DNA from: Bog-473 sp049513455
GTDB taxonomy: Bacteria; Actinomycetota; Acidimicrobiia; Acidimicrobiales; RAAP-2
DNA length: 64,000 nt
Direction: 5' to 3'
Assembly (NCBI GenBank): GCA_049513455.1
Contig: JBEKWB010000011.1
Coordinates: forward strand, 1-64,000
Shown here: positions 1 to 8,529 of the stretch, piece after piece
How positions within the stretch are numbered: the stretch's first letter is position 1
Layout of the letters: each line of letters begins with the position of its first letter
The notes under the pieces: model-generated
The model's database searches: none
The model's input: only the letters and a program-made list of their open reading frames with translations
What the model was told of the DNA's origin: nothing
Position numbers and translations under genes: made by a program

Positions 1-499
1 CACTCCTGGGGATCGGGTGGAGGACACCGCTCACCAGCCAATCGCTTCCTATCGGCACGAGGCGGGCGATCATGTACGAACGTGGTCGGAGGACTCGAAA
101 CACTTCGCCGCCCATGTTGGAGCGCACCCGGTACGTCAGCTCGTCGACCAGGTTCGTGACGATCAGGACCTCACCGTCGCGCCGGACCACCTCAAAGGTG
201 CCCTCCGCCACGTCTCGCCACCCGAGGAGCATGTCCCGCTCGGGTGCGGGAAGGTCCGAGCGCGATGCCACGAACTGCTCCACAATCGTCTGGCCGCCAG
301 GGAGTCGATGCTGCAGGACGAAACGGTCGAGGATATCGATGAGCTTCTCCTCTCCAATCACGCGATCTTCCCCCAGGTGCGCCGACGCAACCTCACGAAA
401 CGCCTGGCTGTACCGAGGCTTCCGCGAGAATTCGATCAACTCAGCCTTGAGCTCACCGCTCCGGCCTACCAGGTCTTCGAGGCCCATCGTGGCTGTCAC
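1..499 (-). CDS. Conserved hypothetical protein, C-terminus beyond the window
   Basis: I do not recognise this protein. Read on the minus strand, the frame stays open to base 1, so the C-terminus is missing. The start is taken as GTG at 499 because GGAGGT (about 506-511) lies 7 nt upstream; an internal ATG at 487 is possible. The visible 166 residues are soluble, with no signal peptide or membrane segment. They open MTATMGLEDLVGRSGELK and are rich in charged residues, including an RRDGEVLIVTNLVDEL stretch that looks like a beta hairpin. No catalytic motif is visible. The opposite strand is also open over much of this region, but its peptide is His/Arg-rich and has no ribosome site. Confidence 0.6.
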   Translation of the reverse strand, partial: MTATMGLEDLVGRSGELKAELIEFSRKPRYSQAFREVASAHLGEDRVIGEEKLIDILDRFVLQHRLPGGQTIVEQFVASRSDLPAPERDMLLGWRDVAEGTFEVVRRDGEVLIVTNLVDELTYRVRSNMGGEVFRVLRPRSYMIARLVPIGSDWLVSGVLHPIPRS

Positions 500-738
500 G
501 TCTTCACCTCCGCTGCGGGGTACCGATCGAACTGAGCTGACGGTACTGCTGCGTTTGCCCGTAACGGTGGATTCTCGACTCACCTGACTTGCGGAAGCCG
601 TTCCTGGCGTTGAAGTCATCCAGATGGTTGGGGGTCAGAGGAGGGCGCCACCCGAATCCAGGATGCCCCGAGACCAACGGGACCGGCGTTCGACGCGTCC
701 ACCAAACACACTGGGGCTTCCGCTGATAAACCAAGGAG

Positions 739-966
739 ATGGCCAAACGCCACCAAGGTGATCGTCGCAGGGCGCGCCCGCACGGCATCGAGGCCGATGA
801 CGGCCTCTGTGAATGGGTGGACTACGGCGACGCTCGGATGTTCGTCGTGGGCTACACGCCAGGCGGCGCTCCCTATGGGTGGGTTGAAGGAACCGACGGG
901 AGCTGTCTCGATGAGGACAACGATCACCCACAGTCCGAAGAACAATTCATCGATCCGCCGTTCTGA
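739..966 (+). CDS. Small hypothetical protein (75 aa)
   Basis: A 75-residue soluble protein of unknown function. It begins with a basic run (KRHQGDRRRARPHG). A compact, probably beta-rich core follows, with EADDGLCEWVDYGD and MFVVGYTPGGAPYGWVEG, and the tail is acidic. The Trp/Gly pattern and ordinary codon use suggest a real gene. AAGGAG abuts the ATG with no spacer, which is poor for initiation, so the start is uncertain. An overlapping antisense frame (616-1041) is longer but has a less convincing composition. No neighbour suggests a role. Confidence 0.45.
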   Translation: MAKRHQGDRRRARPHGIEADDGLCEWVDYGDARMFVVGYTPGGAPYGWVEGTDGSCLDEDNDHPQSEEQFIDPPF

Positions 967-1250
967 CCTCTCCACGGCCGGCGTCGATGAACATGTTCCG
1001 ACCATTGGACTGGTCGTCCTCGGATCGGAGACCGACTGCATGTTTGGACGCGTCGGGTCAGCTCGGCTGTCACTTTCATCCGAACGTCAACCGGGTGTGT
1101 CGGAACTGTGTCCGCTGGTCGAGCTGCGAAGTTGCGCTATTGCGGAGAGCGCCTGCAAAGAGGTCGAGTTGGCAGCCAACCTTCGTCCACCTGGACCGCG
1201 GTTCGCGCACCGTTCCGGTTGTTATCGCGAAGATGCAGGTCAGCAAGTCG

Positions 1251-1324
1251 TGGGCGCTGAGGGACTCGAACCCCCGACCTGCTGGTTGTAAGCCAGCTGC
1301 TCTAACCAACTGAGCTAAGCGCCC
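1251..1324 (-). tRNA. tRNA-Val (UAC anticodon)
   Basis: On the minus strand a full cloverleaf can be drawn. The acceptor stem GGGCGCT pairs with AGCGCCC over 7 bp. The D arm is GCTC...GAGC, the anticodon stem GCTGG/CCAGC encloses the loop CTTACAA, and the T arm is GGGGG-TTCGAGT-CCCTC with one G-T pair. Loop positions 34-36 read TAC, so the tRNA decodes GUA (and other GUN by wobble) valine codons. The discriminator base is A at 1251. The 3' CCA is not encoded, so it must be added after transcription. Confidence 0.96.
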
Positions 1325-1376
1325 GGACCACGGATCGCACGTGCGTCACTCAGCGTAGGTGACCGGGGGGAGCGGA

Positions 1377-2225
1377 TCAGCGAAACAGCAGTTCCGCGAA
1401 GATGGTGCTCCAAGGACGCGTCAGGGCGCGCAGCTCTGCGCAACCCTCTTCCCCCAAAGAGGCGTAGGGCACGGCGGCCAGAACGTCCGTCTGATCTTCG
1501 ATCTCCTGGCGCTGGGCGGCGCCCCAGTCGGTGAAGACCAGGTCGTCGCTCTCAACCAGCCAGCCCCGCCCCCGTAGCGAGCCCGCCGCAGCGTCCCACT
1601 GCTCATCGCTCCAGCCCCGGGTGGAGCGCAGGGCACCGGCAGGCATATCCCCCGCGGCGGCGTGGGTGACCAGCGCGTCAATGCCAGAGAGCCCGTGCGT
1701 GAGCAGGAGCGCCACGTGCCCGTCGCCCCTGTATTCGCGCAGGATCGACTGGGCGTGCCAGAGCACCAGATGCGGTGCGTCCGGCCAGACAAGATCGGCG
1801 TGCGCCGCACTGAGGGGCCTGCCCTCCACGTGGGTGCCGGCCGTCTCGGCCAGGCCGCGCGCCAGTTCCGCCGCTCGGGCCATTGACCGGGACTCGAGCA
1901 CCTCGTTTCCGAGCACGCGGCGGAACGCACCGTCGACTGCGGCCAGGCGAGCGTTCACCAGCGCCTCTGGAGTGGTGATGTCCCACGCGCGAGGGATGGC
2001 GGCGTGCACAAGATCCGGGTTGAAGTTGAAGAACGTCGCGACGACGAGTTCGGCCGCGACCGCGCCCATCGGCGCCGCCCGAGACGCGAAGTACCCGGCC
2101 CGGCCTGTGATGCCGAGGCGCTCATACGCCTCGGCGGCCTCGGGGACGAAGTAGATCATCCCGTGCAGTGGCTCGAGGGTACGCCACGTCTTGCGGGCCA
2201 GGAGCGCTCCGGGGTCGGAGCTCAC
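1377..2225 (-). CDS. SCO6745 family protein
   Basis: A 282-residue soluble protein that resembles the actinobacterial SCO6745 family. The match is seen in the N-terminal pattern ARKTWRTLEPLHGMIYFVPEA, in the following GYFASRAAPMG and ATFFNFNP segments, and in the C-terminal helical part with STRGWSDEQWDAA. Members are often described as helix-turn-helix-like proteins, but no biochemical function is established. The start is GTG at 2225, which overlaps the TGA of the upstream phosphatase-like gene as GTGA. AAAGGA about 6 nt upstream supports it. The two genes are translationally coupled and probably share a role, which is not obvious from sequence. Confidence 0.8.
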   Translation of the reverse strand: MSSDPGALLARKTWRTLEPLHGMIYFVPEAAEAYERLGITGRAGYFASRAAPMGAVAAELVVATFFNFNPDLVHAAIPRAWDITTPEALVNARLAAVDGAFRRVLGNEVLESRSMARAAELARGLAETAGTHVEGRPLSAAHADLVWPDAPHLVLWHAQSILREYRGDGHVALLLTHGLSGIDALVTHAAAGDMPAGALRSTRGWSDEQWDAAAGSLRGRGWLVESDDLVFTDWGAAQRQEIEDQTDVLAAVPYASLGEEGCAELRALTRPWSTIFAELLFR

Positions 2226-2962
2226 AGTTCGTCCTTTGCCAGCAGCTGCTCGAGGAGGAGGGACGTTGACGCCACCACGGGCCGTCGCGTCCCGCCATCT
2301 CGGACCACGACATCCGCGGCGTCCCGGTCTACGGTCACGGCCCCGGCCTCGCTGCAGATGAGCATGCCGGCCAGATAGTCCCAACCGAAGAGCGTGCTCC
2401 TCCCGACGACCGAATAGGCATCGAGCACACCCTCGGCCACGGCGCAGAACTCGAGGGCCGCCGCGCCCAGGGCGCGGAATTGGGCCCAACCGGGGTGGAT
2501 CCTCGGAAAGCCCGATATCCCCACTATGGCCGACGACAGGTCAGTACAACCCGAAGGGGTGATCGCCTCGCCGTCGCGCCGGGCCCCTCCCCCCCGGACG
2601 GCCTCGAAACGGGCGCCGGTGGCCTGGTTCACCACCAGCCCGACCAGTGGCCCCTCGGCGTCAAGGACGCAGATGCTGGTGGCATAGAAGGGCACCCCCC
2701 GGTGCGCATTCGTCGAACCGTCCACGGGGTCGATCACCGCCATCAGTTTGGCGGCGGAATCCCCCGTCTTCCCCGACTCCTCGGAGAGCACCGCCAGGCC
2801 GGCGCGGTGGAGGATAGGCAGCGCAGCCGCGTCCGCGGCCAGGTCAAGGCGGTATTGGCCCGGCCGGGTCCCGGCGGGACCCCAGTCGTCGAGCCCGTCC
2901 AACGCGGCACGCACGGCACGGGCGGCCTCGCCCAGAACCTGGAGCAATCGCACCTCATCCAC
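2222..2962 (-). CDS. Inositol monophosphatase family protein
   Basis: A Mg2+-dependent phosphatase of the IMPase/FIG superfamily, 246 residues, close to the usual 250-290. The metal-binding signature is intact: SEESG near residue 62, DPVDGSTN near 78-85, and GWDYLAGMLICSEAGA in the C-terminal half. The family hydrolyses inositol phosphates, histidinol phosphate, PAP or sugar bisphosphates. The sequence alone does not fix the substrate, so no gene symbol is given. GTG at 2962 is the assumed start; a TAGGGT box lies 9 nt upstream (2972-2977). It is the first gene of a two-gene minus-strand operon with the SCO6745-family gene, which starts inside its stop codon. Confidence 0.88.
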   Translation of the reverse strand: MDEVRLLQVLGEAARAVRAALDGLDDWGPAGTRPGQYRLDLAADAAALPILHRAGLAVLSEESGKTGDSAAKLMAVIDPVDGSTNAHRGVPFYATSICVLDAEGPLVGLVVNQATGARFEAVRGGGARRDGEAITPSGCTDLSSAIVGISGFPRIHPGWAQFRALGAAALEFCAVAEGVLDAYSVVGRSTLFGWDYLAGMLICSEAGAVTVDRDAADVVVRDGGTRRPVVASTSLLLEQLLAKDEL

Positions 2963-3018
2963 GGGTCACGCACCCTACTGGCAATCAGCGCCGTACTGGC
3001 CATTAGGCTCACCCCACT

Positions 3019-3576
3019 GTGGCAGCCATTGACGTCGCCGGATACGTTGCGGACCTGAAGGATCACTCGGTCGATCACGGGTTTCACGTACACGATGAGC
3101 GGCACTTCGTCGAGACGTACTCCCTTCGTCAGGTATGGGAGGTGGACCTCCATCCCGAGGAAGGCTGCGGCGGTCCGCTGGACCTCCACCTGGCCCTGGA
3201 TGTCGACCCCCGTGTCCTACTTTCGTTCGAGGACGCCGTGGTTCTCCTCACTGAAGAGGAGGAGCCGCCCGACGAGTTCCACTTCCCCCTCACCTTCACC
3301 TGGGCACTCCCGCCCTTGCCCAGCGGTCCGGACCTCCTCCGGCTCGCCATCGACCTGGCCGGCGTCGGGGGCATCGAGCTGCCCTTGGAGGTGTCGGCGA
3401 TCGACTCGTTTGCCAACGCCACGGACGGGTCGGAAAGAAGGCTCAGCATTGTGGCGCGCCATCCCGTCTCGCTCGCCCGGGTGCTCGGGGGAGAGGAGCT
3501 CCTCTGCGACGTCTTTGACCGCGCCCTGGCCGTCAGCCGCTTCCTCCTCGAGTCTGCCGACAGTTGGCTCGGCTGA
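3019..3576 (+). CDS. Conserved hypothetical protein (185 aa)
   Basis: A soluble, acidic 185-residue protein that I cannot assign to a family. It has no signal peptide or membrane segment. The middle is alternating hydrophobic/acidic and beta-like (WEVDLHPEEGCGGPLDLHL, then LSFEDAVVLLTEEEEPP), and a helical end reads FDRALAVSRFLLESADSWLG. The GTG start at 3019 lies 9 nt after TAGGCT (3004-3009) with no clear Shine-Dalgarno, so it may be leaderless or near-leaderless. The next gene, a lipoprotein, begins 1 nt after its stop, so the two are probably co-transcribed. Confidence 0.7.
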   Translation: MAAIDVAGYVADLKDHSVDHGFHVHDERHFVETYSLRQVWEVDLHPEEGCGGPLDLHLALDVDPRVLLSFEDAVVLLTEEEEPPDEFHFPLTFTWALPPLPSGPDLLRLAIDLAGVGGIELPLEVSAIDSFANATDGSERRLSIVARHPVSLARVLGGEELLCDVFDRALAVSRFLLESADSWLG

Positions 3577-3577
3577 A

Positions 3578-3997
3578 ATGGGGCGACCGCTCCCGCCGGG
3601 TCGCCGCTCGCTGATCGGGTTGGGTGCCACTGCGGTGGGCGCAGTCCTGTGCCTGAGTGCGTGCGGCCAACAGAGCGGGCAGGCCCTGGCCCGGCAGGCG
3701 TGTACCCACGTGGATCTCTCGGTTCGCGACTACGAGCTCTCCACGAGGGCGAACATCTCGCCGTCGGAGGCCGCTCGACTCAGGACGAGAGCAGACGCCG
3801 AGCTGCGCGCCGCCCTTCCATTGGCGGCGGACGCCACCTCCTCCGACGGCTCGTTGAACGCGCTCATGACGACCATTTCCGAAGGAGCCACCGTTGACGA
3901 GGCGCACCTCGTGCCCGCGCTCAAAGGCCAGTGCAAGGCGATCACCACCAGTGTGAACGTCAATCCCAAGCCCCCCGGCAACCTGCCCGGCGATTAG
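3578..3997 (+). CDS. Putative lipoprotein
   Basis: A 139-residue secreted lipoprotein. After a basic n-region (MGRPLPPGRRS) comes a hydrophobic stretch, then the lipobox LSAC at about residues 25-28. The Cys is the predicted lipidation site for Lgt/Lsp processing, anchoring the protein on the outer face of the membrane. The mature part is helical and polar and contains three further cysteines or cysteine-like positions. It ends in a Pro/Gly-rich tail (NPKPPGNLPGD). No family is recognised. ATG at 3578 is placed by the signal peptide; it follows the upstream stop with a 1-nt gap, suggesting coupled translation. Confidence 0.78.
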   Translation: MGRPLPPGRRSLIGLGATAVGAVLCLSACGQQSGQALARQACTHVDLSVRDYELSTRANISPSEAARLRTRADAELRAALPLAADATSSDGSLNALMTTISEGATVDEAHLVPALKGQCKAITTSVNVNPKPPGNLPGD

Positions 3998-4087
3998 AAC
4001 CCCGAAGAGGCGCCGCCGGCAAAAAGTGGATCCGACTCGCTACCCTGAACACCCCTGAGCCCCACTTCTCCGCCCTCCGCACCGGCC

Positions 4088-4777
4088 GTGCCGCGTCGGA
4101 CCGTGCCGCGTCGGACGGTGCCGAGACGACGACGTCGTCTACGGGCGTTCATCCTCGTCGTTGGAGCGATCGCCGTTGCGGCGCTCCTCATCGATCACTT
4201 CACGGAGTCCTCGGTGAGCCCGCTGCGGGCGCGCATCGTAGCCATCGCCCGTAGCCAGCTGGGCTATCGCACCGACCCTCCGACAACCTATTGCAATCGA
4301 TTCAGTGCCTACTGGTACGCGGGAGCCGACGACTGCGGCAACGAGAACCGGGACGAAGAGTGGTGTGCCGACTTCGCCGCATGGGTCTGGAAGCAGGCGG
4401 GGGCCGAGGTGGCGTACGAACTCGCCCCCGGCTACCTCAATTCCGACTCAGCCAGCTTGTACGTCTGGGGGGTCGACCACGGGACATGGCACCCGGTTGG
4501 TTCCGGCTACATCCCGCAGCCCGGGGATGTCGCCGTCTACGGGCTCAACCTCTCTTCGGTCACGGCAGACCACGTCGCCATTGTCACCAGCGCCACATCC
4601 CGCCCCAACGCGCCCGACGTCATCAACGGGGACGGCGACCGCACCGGCTTCAGCGTCGTCGAGACCGGCACTGACCAGGAGTACGCCGATGTGCACGGCC
4701 GGGGCGGCCGACTCTCGGGTTACGTGTCCCCTGTGAGCTCGCCGCCCGACGTTACCCGCCCCTTCTCGGTGCGCTGA
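4088..4777 (+). CDS. CHAP domain protein, probable secreted amidase/endopeptidase
   Basis: A 229-residue protein with an Arg-rich N-terminus, one membrane-spanning or uncleaved signal segment (about residues 19-35, FILVVGAIAVAALLI) and an external CHAP domain. CHAP enzymes are Cys/His-dependent amidohydrolases that cut peptidoglycan stem peptides or cross-bridges. The likely catalytic Cys is in EEWCADFAAWVW (about residue 90) and the His is in TADHVAIV (about 160). The first 14 residues come from a short tandem repeat (ccgtgccgcgtcgga), so GTG at 4088, 4103 or 4118 could each start the protein. It stands alone on the plus strand, convergent with the aldehyde dehydrogenase gene. Confidence 0.82.
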   Translation: MPRRTVPRRTVPRRRRRLRAFILVVGAIAVAALLIDHFTESSVSPLRARIVAIARSQLGYRTDPPTTYCNRFSAYWYAGADDCGNENRDEEWCADFAAWVWKQAGAEVAYELAPGYLNSDSASLYVWGVDHGTWHPVGSGYIPQPGDVAVYGLNLSSVTADHVAIVTSATSRPNAPDVINGDGDRTGFSVVETGTDQEYADVHGRGGRLSGYVSPVSSPPDVTRPFSVR

Positions 4778-4785
4778 ACGGACCG

Positions 4786-6252
4786 TCAGGTATTCGGCGT
4801 GTACCCGGCCGGGAGAGAAATGGACTTCTTCTCGAGGAACGTTTCCAGTCCTTCTGGACCGAACTCCCGGCCCACGCCCGACTCCTTGAACCCGCCGAAG
4901 GGGGTGGCGAAGTCGATGGGGGTCGGTGCATTGAGCATGTAGGTTCCGGTGCGGACCTGACGGGCGATGCCCAGCCCGCGATCGTTGTCCGCCGTCCAGA
5001 CCGAGCCGCACAGCCCGTAGCTGGAGTCATTGGCGATCTCCACTGCCTGCTCGTCGCCGTCGTAGGGGATCACGACGAGCACGGGACCGAAGATCTCCTC
5101 CTGGGCGATCTTCATTTTGTTGTCGACATTGGTGAACACGGTGGGCTCGACGAACCAACCCTTGTCCAGCCCGGGAGGACGGCCCCCGCCGAAGGCCACC
5201 GTCGCCCCCTCTTCACGCCCGCTGTCGAGGTATCCCTCAATGCGCGTGCGCTGCCGCTCGGCCACCACCGGGCCGACCTCGGTCGCCGGGTCGAGCGGAT
5301 CGCCCACAGCCAGCGCGCCGACAGCAGCCACCAACGCGTCGACGACTTCGTCGTAGCGCGCCCGGGGTGCCAGGATTCTCGTCTGGGCGATGCATGCCTG
5401 CCCGTTGTTCATGATGGCGTTCGGCAACAGCGTCGGGATGGTGGTGCTGATGTCGGCATCGTCGAGGATGATGGCAGCCGACTTCCCACCGAGCTCGAGG
5501 GTGCAACGCTTGAGGCGCTCGCCACAGAGCCCGCCGATACGCTTGCCGCCCACACCGGAGCCGGTGAACGAGATCTTGTCCACCCCTGGGTGCTTCACCA
5601 GGTGCTCGCTGACCTCGCGCCCGGCCGGGATCACCGACAGGACACCCTTGGGTAGCCCGGCCTCGGCGAAAATCTCAGCCAACCGGAAGGCGTCGAAGGG
5701 GGTCTCGGGCGCCGGCTTGTAGACGACCGTGCAGCCCGCCACCAATGACGGGGCCAGCTTGGCCGCGGCGATGAACAGCGGCACGTTCCACGGGGCGATG
5801 GCGCCGACCACGCCCACAGGCTCCTTGGTCACGAGCACTTGAGGGTTCAACAGGCCGGTGCGAACTTCGTCGAAGGCGAAGGTCGAGGCCATGTCGGCGT
5901 AGTAGTTGAACACCATGCTCGGGGCCAGGACCTGCCCCATGGTGGAGAAGGAGATCGGCGAGCCCATCTCCAAGGTGATGATCTCGGCGATGTCGTTCAT
6001 CTCGGCCATGATCTGCGCGCCCACCTTGGCCACAATTGCCCCACGCTCGGACGGGCTCATGCGGGGCCACGGCCCCCGGTCGAAGGCATTGCGCGCCGCG
6101 GCGACCGCCTTGTCGATGTCCGCCTCGGTGCCATCGGGCACCCGACCCACGACCTCTTCGGTCATCGGTGAGATCACCGAAATCGTGTCGGTCCCCTCCG
6201 GGGCGACCCAATCGCCGCCGATGAACAGACGGTCATAGTCCCGAATCGCCAT
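4786..6252 (-). CDS. Aldehyde dehydrogenase (NAD(P)+-dependent)
   Basis: A 488-residue member of the aldehyde dehydrogenase superfamily, of typical length. It oxidises an aldehyde to the acid with NAD(P)+. Visible landmarks are the PWNVP strand, the Rossmann motif FTGSGVGGKRI, the general-base glutamate in LELGGKS, the nucleophilic Cys in NNGQACIAQTRI and the C-terminal EEIFGPV. ATG at 6252 is chosen because GAGGAGGG lies 4-5 nt upstream and the protein then starts MAIRDYDRLFIGG, as in relatives; an in-frame extension to 6327 looks non-native. Upstream, TACCCT on the minus strand near 6320 could be the promoter. The natural aldehyde is unknown. Confidence 0.93.
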   Translation of the reverse strand: MAIRDYDRLFIGGDWVAPEGTDTISVISPMTEEVVGRVPDGTEADIDKAVAAARNAFDRGPWPRMSPSERGAIVAKVGAQIMAEMNDIAEIITLEMGSPISFSTMGQVLAPSMVFNYYADMASTFAFDEVRTGLLNPQVLVTKEPVGVVGAIAPWNVPLFIAAAKLAPSLVAGCTVVYKPAPETPFDAFRLAEIFAEAGLPKGVLSVIPAGREVSEHLVKHPGVDKISFTGSGVGGKRIGGLCGERLKRCTLELGGKSAAIILDDADISTTIPTLLPNAIMNNGQACIAQTRILAPRARYDEVVDALVAAVGALAVGDPLDPATEVGPVVAERQRTRIEGYLDSGREEGATVAFGGGRPPGLDKGWFVEPTVFTNVDNKMKIAQEEIFGPVLVVIPYDGDEQAVEIANDSSYGLCGSVWTADNDRGLGIARQVRTGTYMLNAPTPIDFATPFGGFKESGVGREFGPEGLETFLEKKSISLPAGYTPNT

Positions 6253-6452
6253 GTGCCCTCCTCTGTGGGCGCCGAAGTGGCGCTGGCGCACGATTCCCGT
6301 ACGTGTGGGTACAGGGTAACCAACCACGGACCCCCGGCGAAAGCGGGGTGCGCCGCGCTTCGGCGCCCCGGGGTGCGACGTCGATCAGTCGGATCGGCCT
6401 GGGTCGGCCTCCATACTGGACCTTTCCGCGCCGGACCGCCGCGGTCCTGCGC

Positions 6453-6866
6453 TCAAGCCTGGGGCGGGTCGATGTCCGGGACGGCGTCGGGGCCGGGGTC
6501 TCCGGGGGCGGTGGCCACTCCAGCCGCGCGCAGCCGTTCGGCGAGCCATTCGGCTCCTCCGTCGCCGACCATGGCGTCCTGCCAACCGTCGAGGACCTTC
6601 TCGAGCTGGTCATGCGTGTCGATCTGCGCGACCACGTGCACGGTCATCTTGCCTTCTTCCTGAGCCCGCATGGAGAAATGGAGGCCCCCGAACGGGTCCT
6701 CGACAATGTGCGGCACCGGCTCTCGCATCAGGTACAGCTCACCGGTGTCCTCCACCCAGTTGACCTCGTACCTGGTGCCGTGCCTGTCGTGCCACTCGGT
6801 GCCCAACTCGATCTCAGCGGATGGACGGCGCCGTGGGTCACCGTCGTAGAACTCCTCGATATCCAT
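6453..6866 (-). CDS. Hypothetical protein (137 aa)
   Basis: A soluble 137-residue protein of unknown family. The N-terminal part is beta-rich and acidic (ELGTEWHDRHGTRYEVNWVEDTGELYLMREP). A probable sandwich (HFSMRAQEEGKMTVHVVAQI) follows, then a helical segment with KVLDGWQDAM and a Pro/Asp-rich tail. No motif suggests a reaction. ATG at 6866 lies 8 nt downstream of TAACCT (6875-6880 on the minus strand) and has no Shine-Dalgarno, fitting the leaderless pattern seen elsewhere in the window. It diverges from the sigma-like gene at 6978. Confidence 0.65.
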   Translation of the reverse strand: MDIEEFYDGDPRRRPSAEIELGTEWHDRHGTRYEVNWVEDTGELYLMREPVPHIVEDPFGGLHFSMRAQEEGKMTVHVVAQIDTHDQLEKVLDGWQDAMVGDGGAEWLAERLRAAGVATAPGDPGPDAVPDIDPPQA

Positions 6867-6977
6867 TGGGGGTGAGGTTATCCCGACCAGGGAGGTCACC
6901 GGCTGGGCGTGCCGAGTCGTGCTCCCGCGGACCCGTGGGGAGGGATCGGGGGAGGCCATCCGGCGAACGTGCTGGGC

Positions 6978-7760
6978 ATGCCACCTACGCCAAGACAAAG
7001 GATCCTGCCCATCGAACAGCTCGACAAGGAATGGCGCACTCTCGGCCGTTCCGCGGGAGCGGTGCGCGCCCTCCACCGCCTGGCCGAGCAAGACGCCGCC
7101 CTTTCGTTGCTGGTGCACGGACCGCCCGGCGGCTCGACGGCGATCCCCTCGGCGTGCCCCACCCCCTGCGACCTGATCGACCACATGCGCCAGGCCACGG
7201 GCAACCGGGGCCGCGAGGAGGCAGCTGCCCTCATACGGGTCATGCTCCGGGAGGCTCCCCTCGACCCCCTGGTCGTCCGGTGCCTGATTCAGGCCCTCCT
7301 TCCCGGCCTGCTCACCATCGCGACGCGCCTGCGTTGGGGGCAGGGCGGCGACTGGGACGACGGGAGCGAGTTCTTCAGCGAGACCCTCTCGACGACGTGG
7401 ATGGTGGTGACGGACTGGGCGGGCCAGGACCGCCCCTACGCCGTGCTCGATCTCCTCTCGGCCATCCGGTGCCGGATGCGCCGCCGGCTCTTCAGGGCCC
7501 GGGACCTGCAGCAACAACACGTGCCGATGACGTCAGGGGTGGCCGAACCGATGGCGCGAAACACAGAAACGGACCTCGAGGTCCTGGCGCGCACCCTCAT
7601 CGACCTTCGCCAAGAAGGGATGAGAGCCGAAGACGTCGAAGTGCTCTACGCCCATCACGTCCTTGGTTTCTCCATCGCCGAGCTGGCACTCTTCACCGGA
7701 CGGGACCGCCGATCGCTCTATGCGCGCCGAGATCGGGGCCGGCGCCGGCTCTGCGCGTGA
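6978..7760 (+). CDS. Sigma-region-4-like helix-turn-helix protein
   Basis: A 260-residue soluble protein. The C-terminal 60 residues (DVEVLYAHHVLGFSIAELAL, then FTGRDRRSLYARRDRGRRRL) have the spacing of a sigma-factor region 4 or LuxR-type helix-turn-helix with a basic recognition helix. The N-terminal 170 residues are helical and have no clear sigma region 2, so it is not a standard ECF sigma factor. ATG at 6978 is a guess; an in-frame GTG at 6909 would add 23 residues. The next genes encode a Thr-rich secreted protein and a LysM-BTAD membrane protein, so it may regulate that block. Function is inferred from the fold pattern only. Confidence 0.65.
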   Translation: MPPTPRQRILPIEQLDKEWRTLGRSAGAVRALHRLAEQDAALSLLVHGPPGGSTAIPSACPTPCDLIDHMRQATGNRGREEAAALIRVMLREAPLDPLVVRCLIQALLPGLLTIATRLRWGQGGDWDDGSEFFSETLSTTWMVVTDWAGQDRPYAVLDLLSAIRCRMRRRLFRARDLQQQHVPMTSGVAEPMARNTETDLEVLARTLIDLRQEGMRAEDVEVLYAHHVLGFSIAELALFTGRDRRSLYARRDRGRRRLCA

Positions 7761-7791
7761 GAGCGGAATTCCTCCCTGGCCACCCGGCACG

Positions 7792-7797
7792 TAAGGT
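7792..7797 (+). promoter_or_regulatory. Putative -10 box for a leaderless transcript
   Basis: TAAGGT ends 6 nt before the GTG at 7804, so transcription would start at or very near the first codon. There is no Shine-Dalgarno in the gap. This gives the secreted Thr-rich gene and the LysM-BTAD gene a promoter of their own, separate from the sigma-like gene. Confidence 0.55.
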
Positions 7798-7803
7798 CAC
7801 GCC

Positions 7804-8529
7804 GTGGCAGGGAACATTTCCGAGAACGGTGCGGTGGGCGGGCTGCCGACGCCACGGATCCGGCCGCACTGGTGGGCCGTCCTCGCGGTGTCGGTCTCCC
7901 TTCTCGCACTGGTCGCCGCCACCTCGGGTCACCCGAACACCGGCGGCAGAGCAGCGGCTCCCGATGTGTCCGCGAATCCCCCCCGGAGCAGATCGACGGC
8001 ACCCCCACCGACCACCGCAACCACCACCACCGAGCCAGGGCGCGGTCCGAGCACGGTGACCCCTCCGACCTCACCGTCGCCGTCCCCGACGACCACCCCT
8101 ACTGAAGGGGCCCGCGTCGTCGTACGGCAATCGAGCGCTCCCACCACGAGCGCCGCGACCACCACCGCGACCACCGCCACGACGACCACGACCACCGCCG
8201 CACCGGCCGACGGCTCGAGCGTCGCCGCTGCCGTCCAACCGGTGGCACCGATGGTGATGTCGGGAGATCTGCAGCAGCCCGACGACGCGTCGGCCACCTA
8301 TCCGTTCACCGGTGCCGGGTCCATGCAGGTCTCGGCCAGCTCGACGTCGTCTACTCCCCTTTTGCTCACCGTGACATGCCCGGAGGGCACGCTGGACCAG
8401 GCAGGGACCTCGTTCGTGTCGGTGGTGATCCCGAACGCCGATGGCCCATGTGACCTGGTGCTCAAAGAGACCGTGGTCCAATACGTCGCCGTCCCGTACA
8501 CCGTGACGATCGGATCGGAGCGTGGCTGA
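7804..8529 (+). CDS. Membrane-anchored Thr/Pro-rich secreted protein
   Basis: A 241-residue protein. One hydrophobic segment (about residues 22-40, PHWWAVLAVSVSLLALVAA) anchors or exports it. About 100 residues of low-complexity Thr/Pro/Ser/Ala linker follow (runs such as TTATTTTTTAAPADG). A C-terminal globular domain of about 90 residues is beta-rich and carries two cysteines (TVTCPEGTLD, ADGPCDLVL) that could form a disulfide. The linker resembles cell-wall-spanning stalks of actinobacterial surface proteins, which are often O-glycosylated. It overlaps the next gene by 8 nt, so it is translated with the LysM-BTAD protein and may be its extracytoplasmic partner (inference). Confidence 0.75.
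   Translation: MAGNISENGAVGGLPTPRIRPHWWAVLAVSVSLLALVAATSGHPNTGGRAAAPDVSANPPRSRSTAPPPTTATTTTEPGRGPSTVTPPTSPSPSPTTTPTEGARVVVRQSSAPTTSAATTTATTATTTTTTAAPADGSSVAAAVQPVAPMVMSGDLQQPDDASATYPFTGAGSMQVSASSTSSTPLLLTVTCPEGTLDQAGTSFVSVVIPNADGPCDLVLKETVVQYVAVPYTVTIGSERG

Noticed and set aside
616..1041. Antisense open frame of 141 codons over the small gene at 739-966
   Set aside because: It lacks a ribosome site and a believable fold pattern; the plus-strand peptide is better balanced. Confidence in both is limited.
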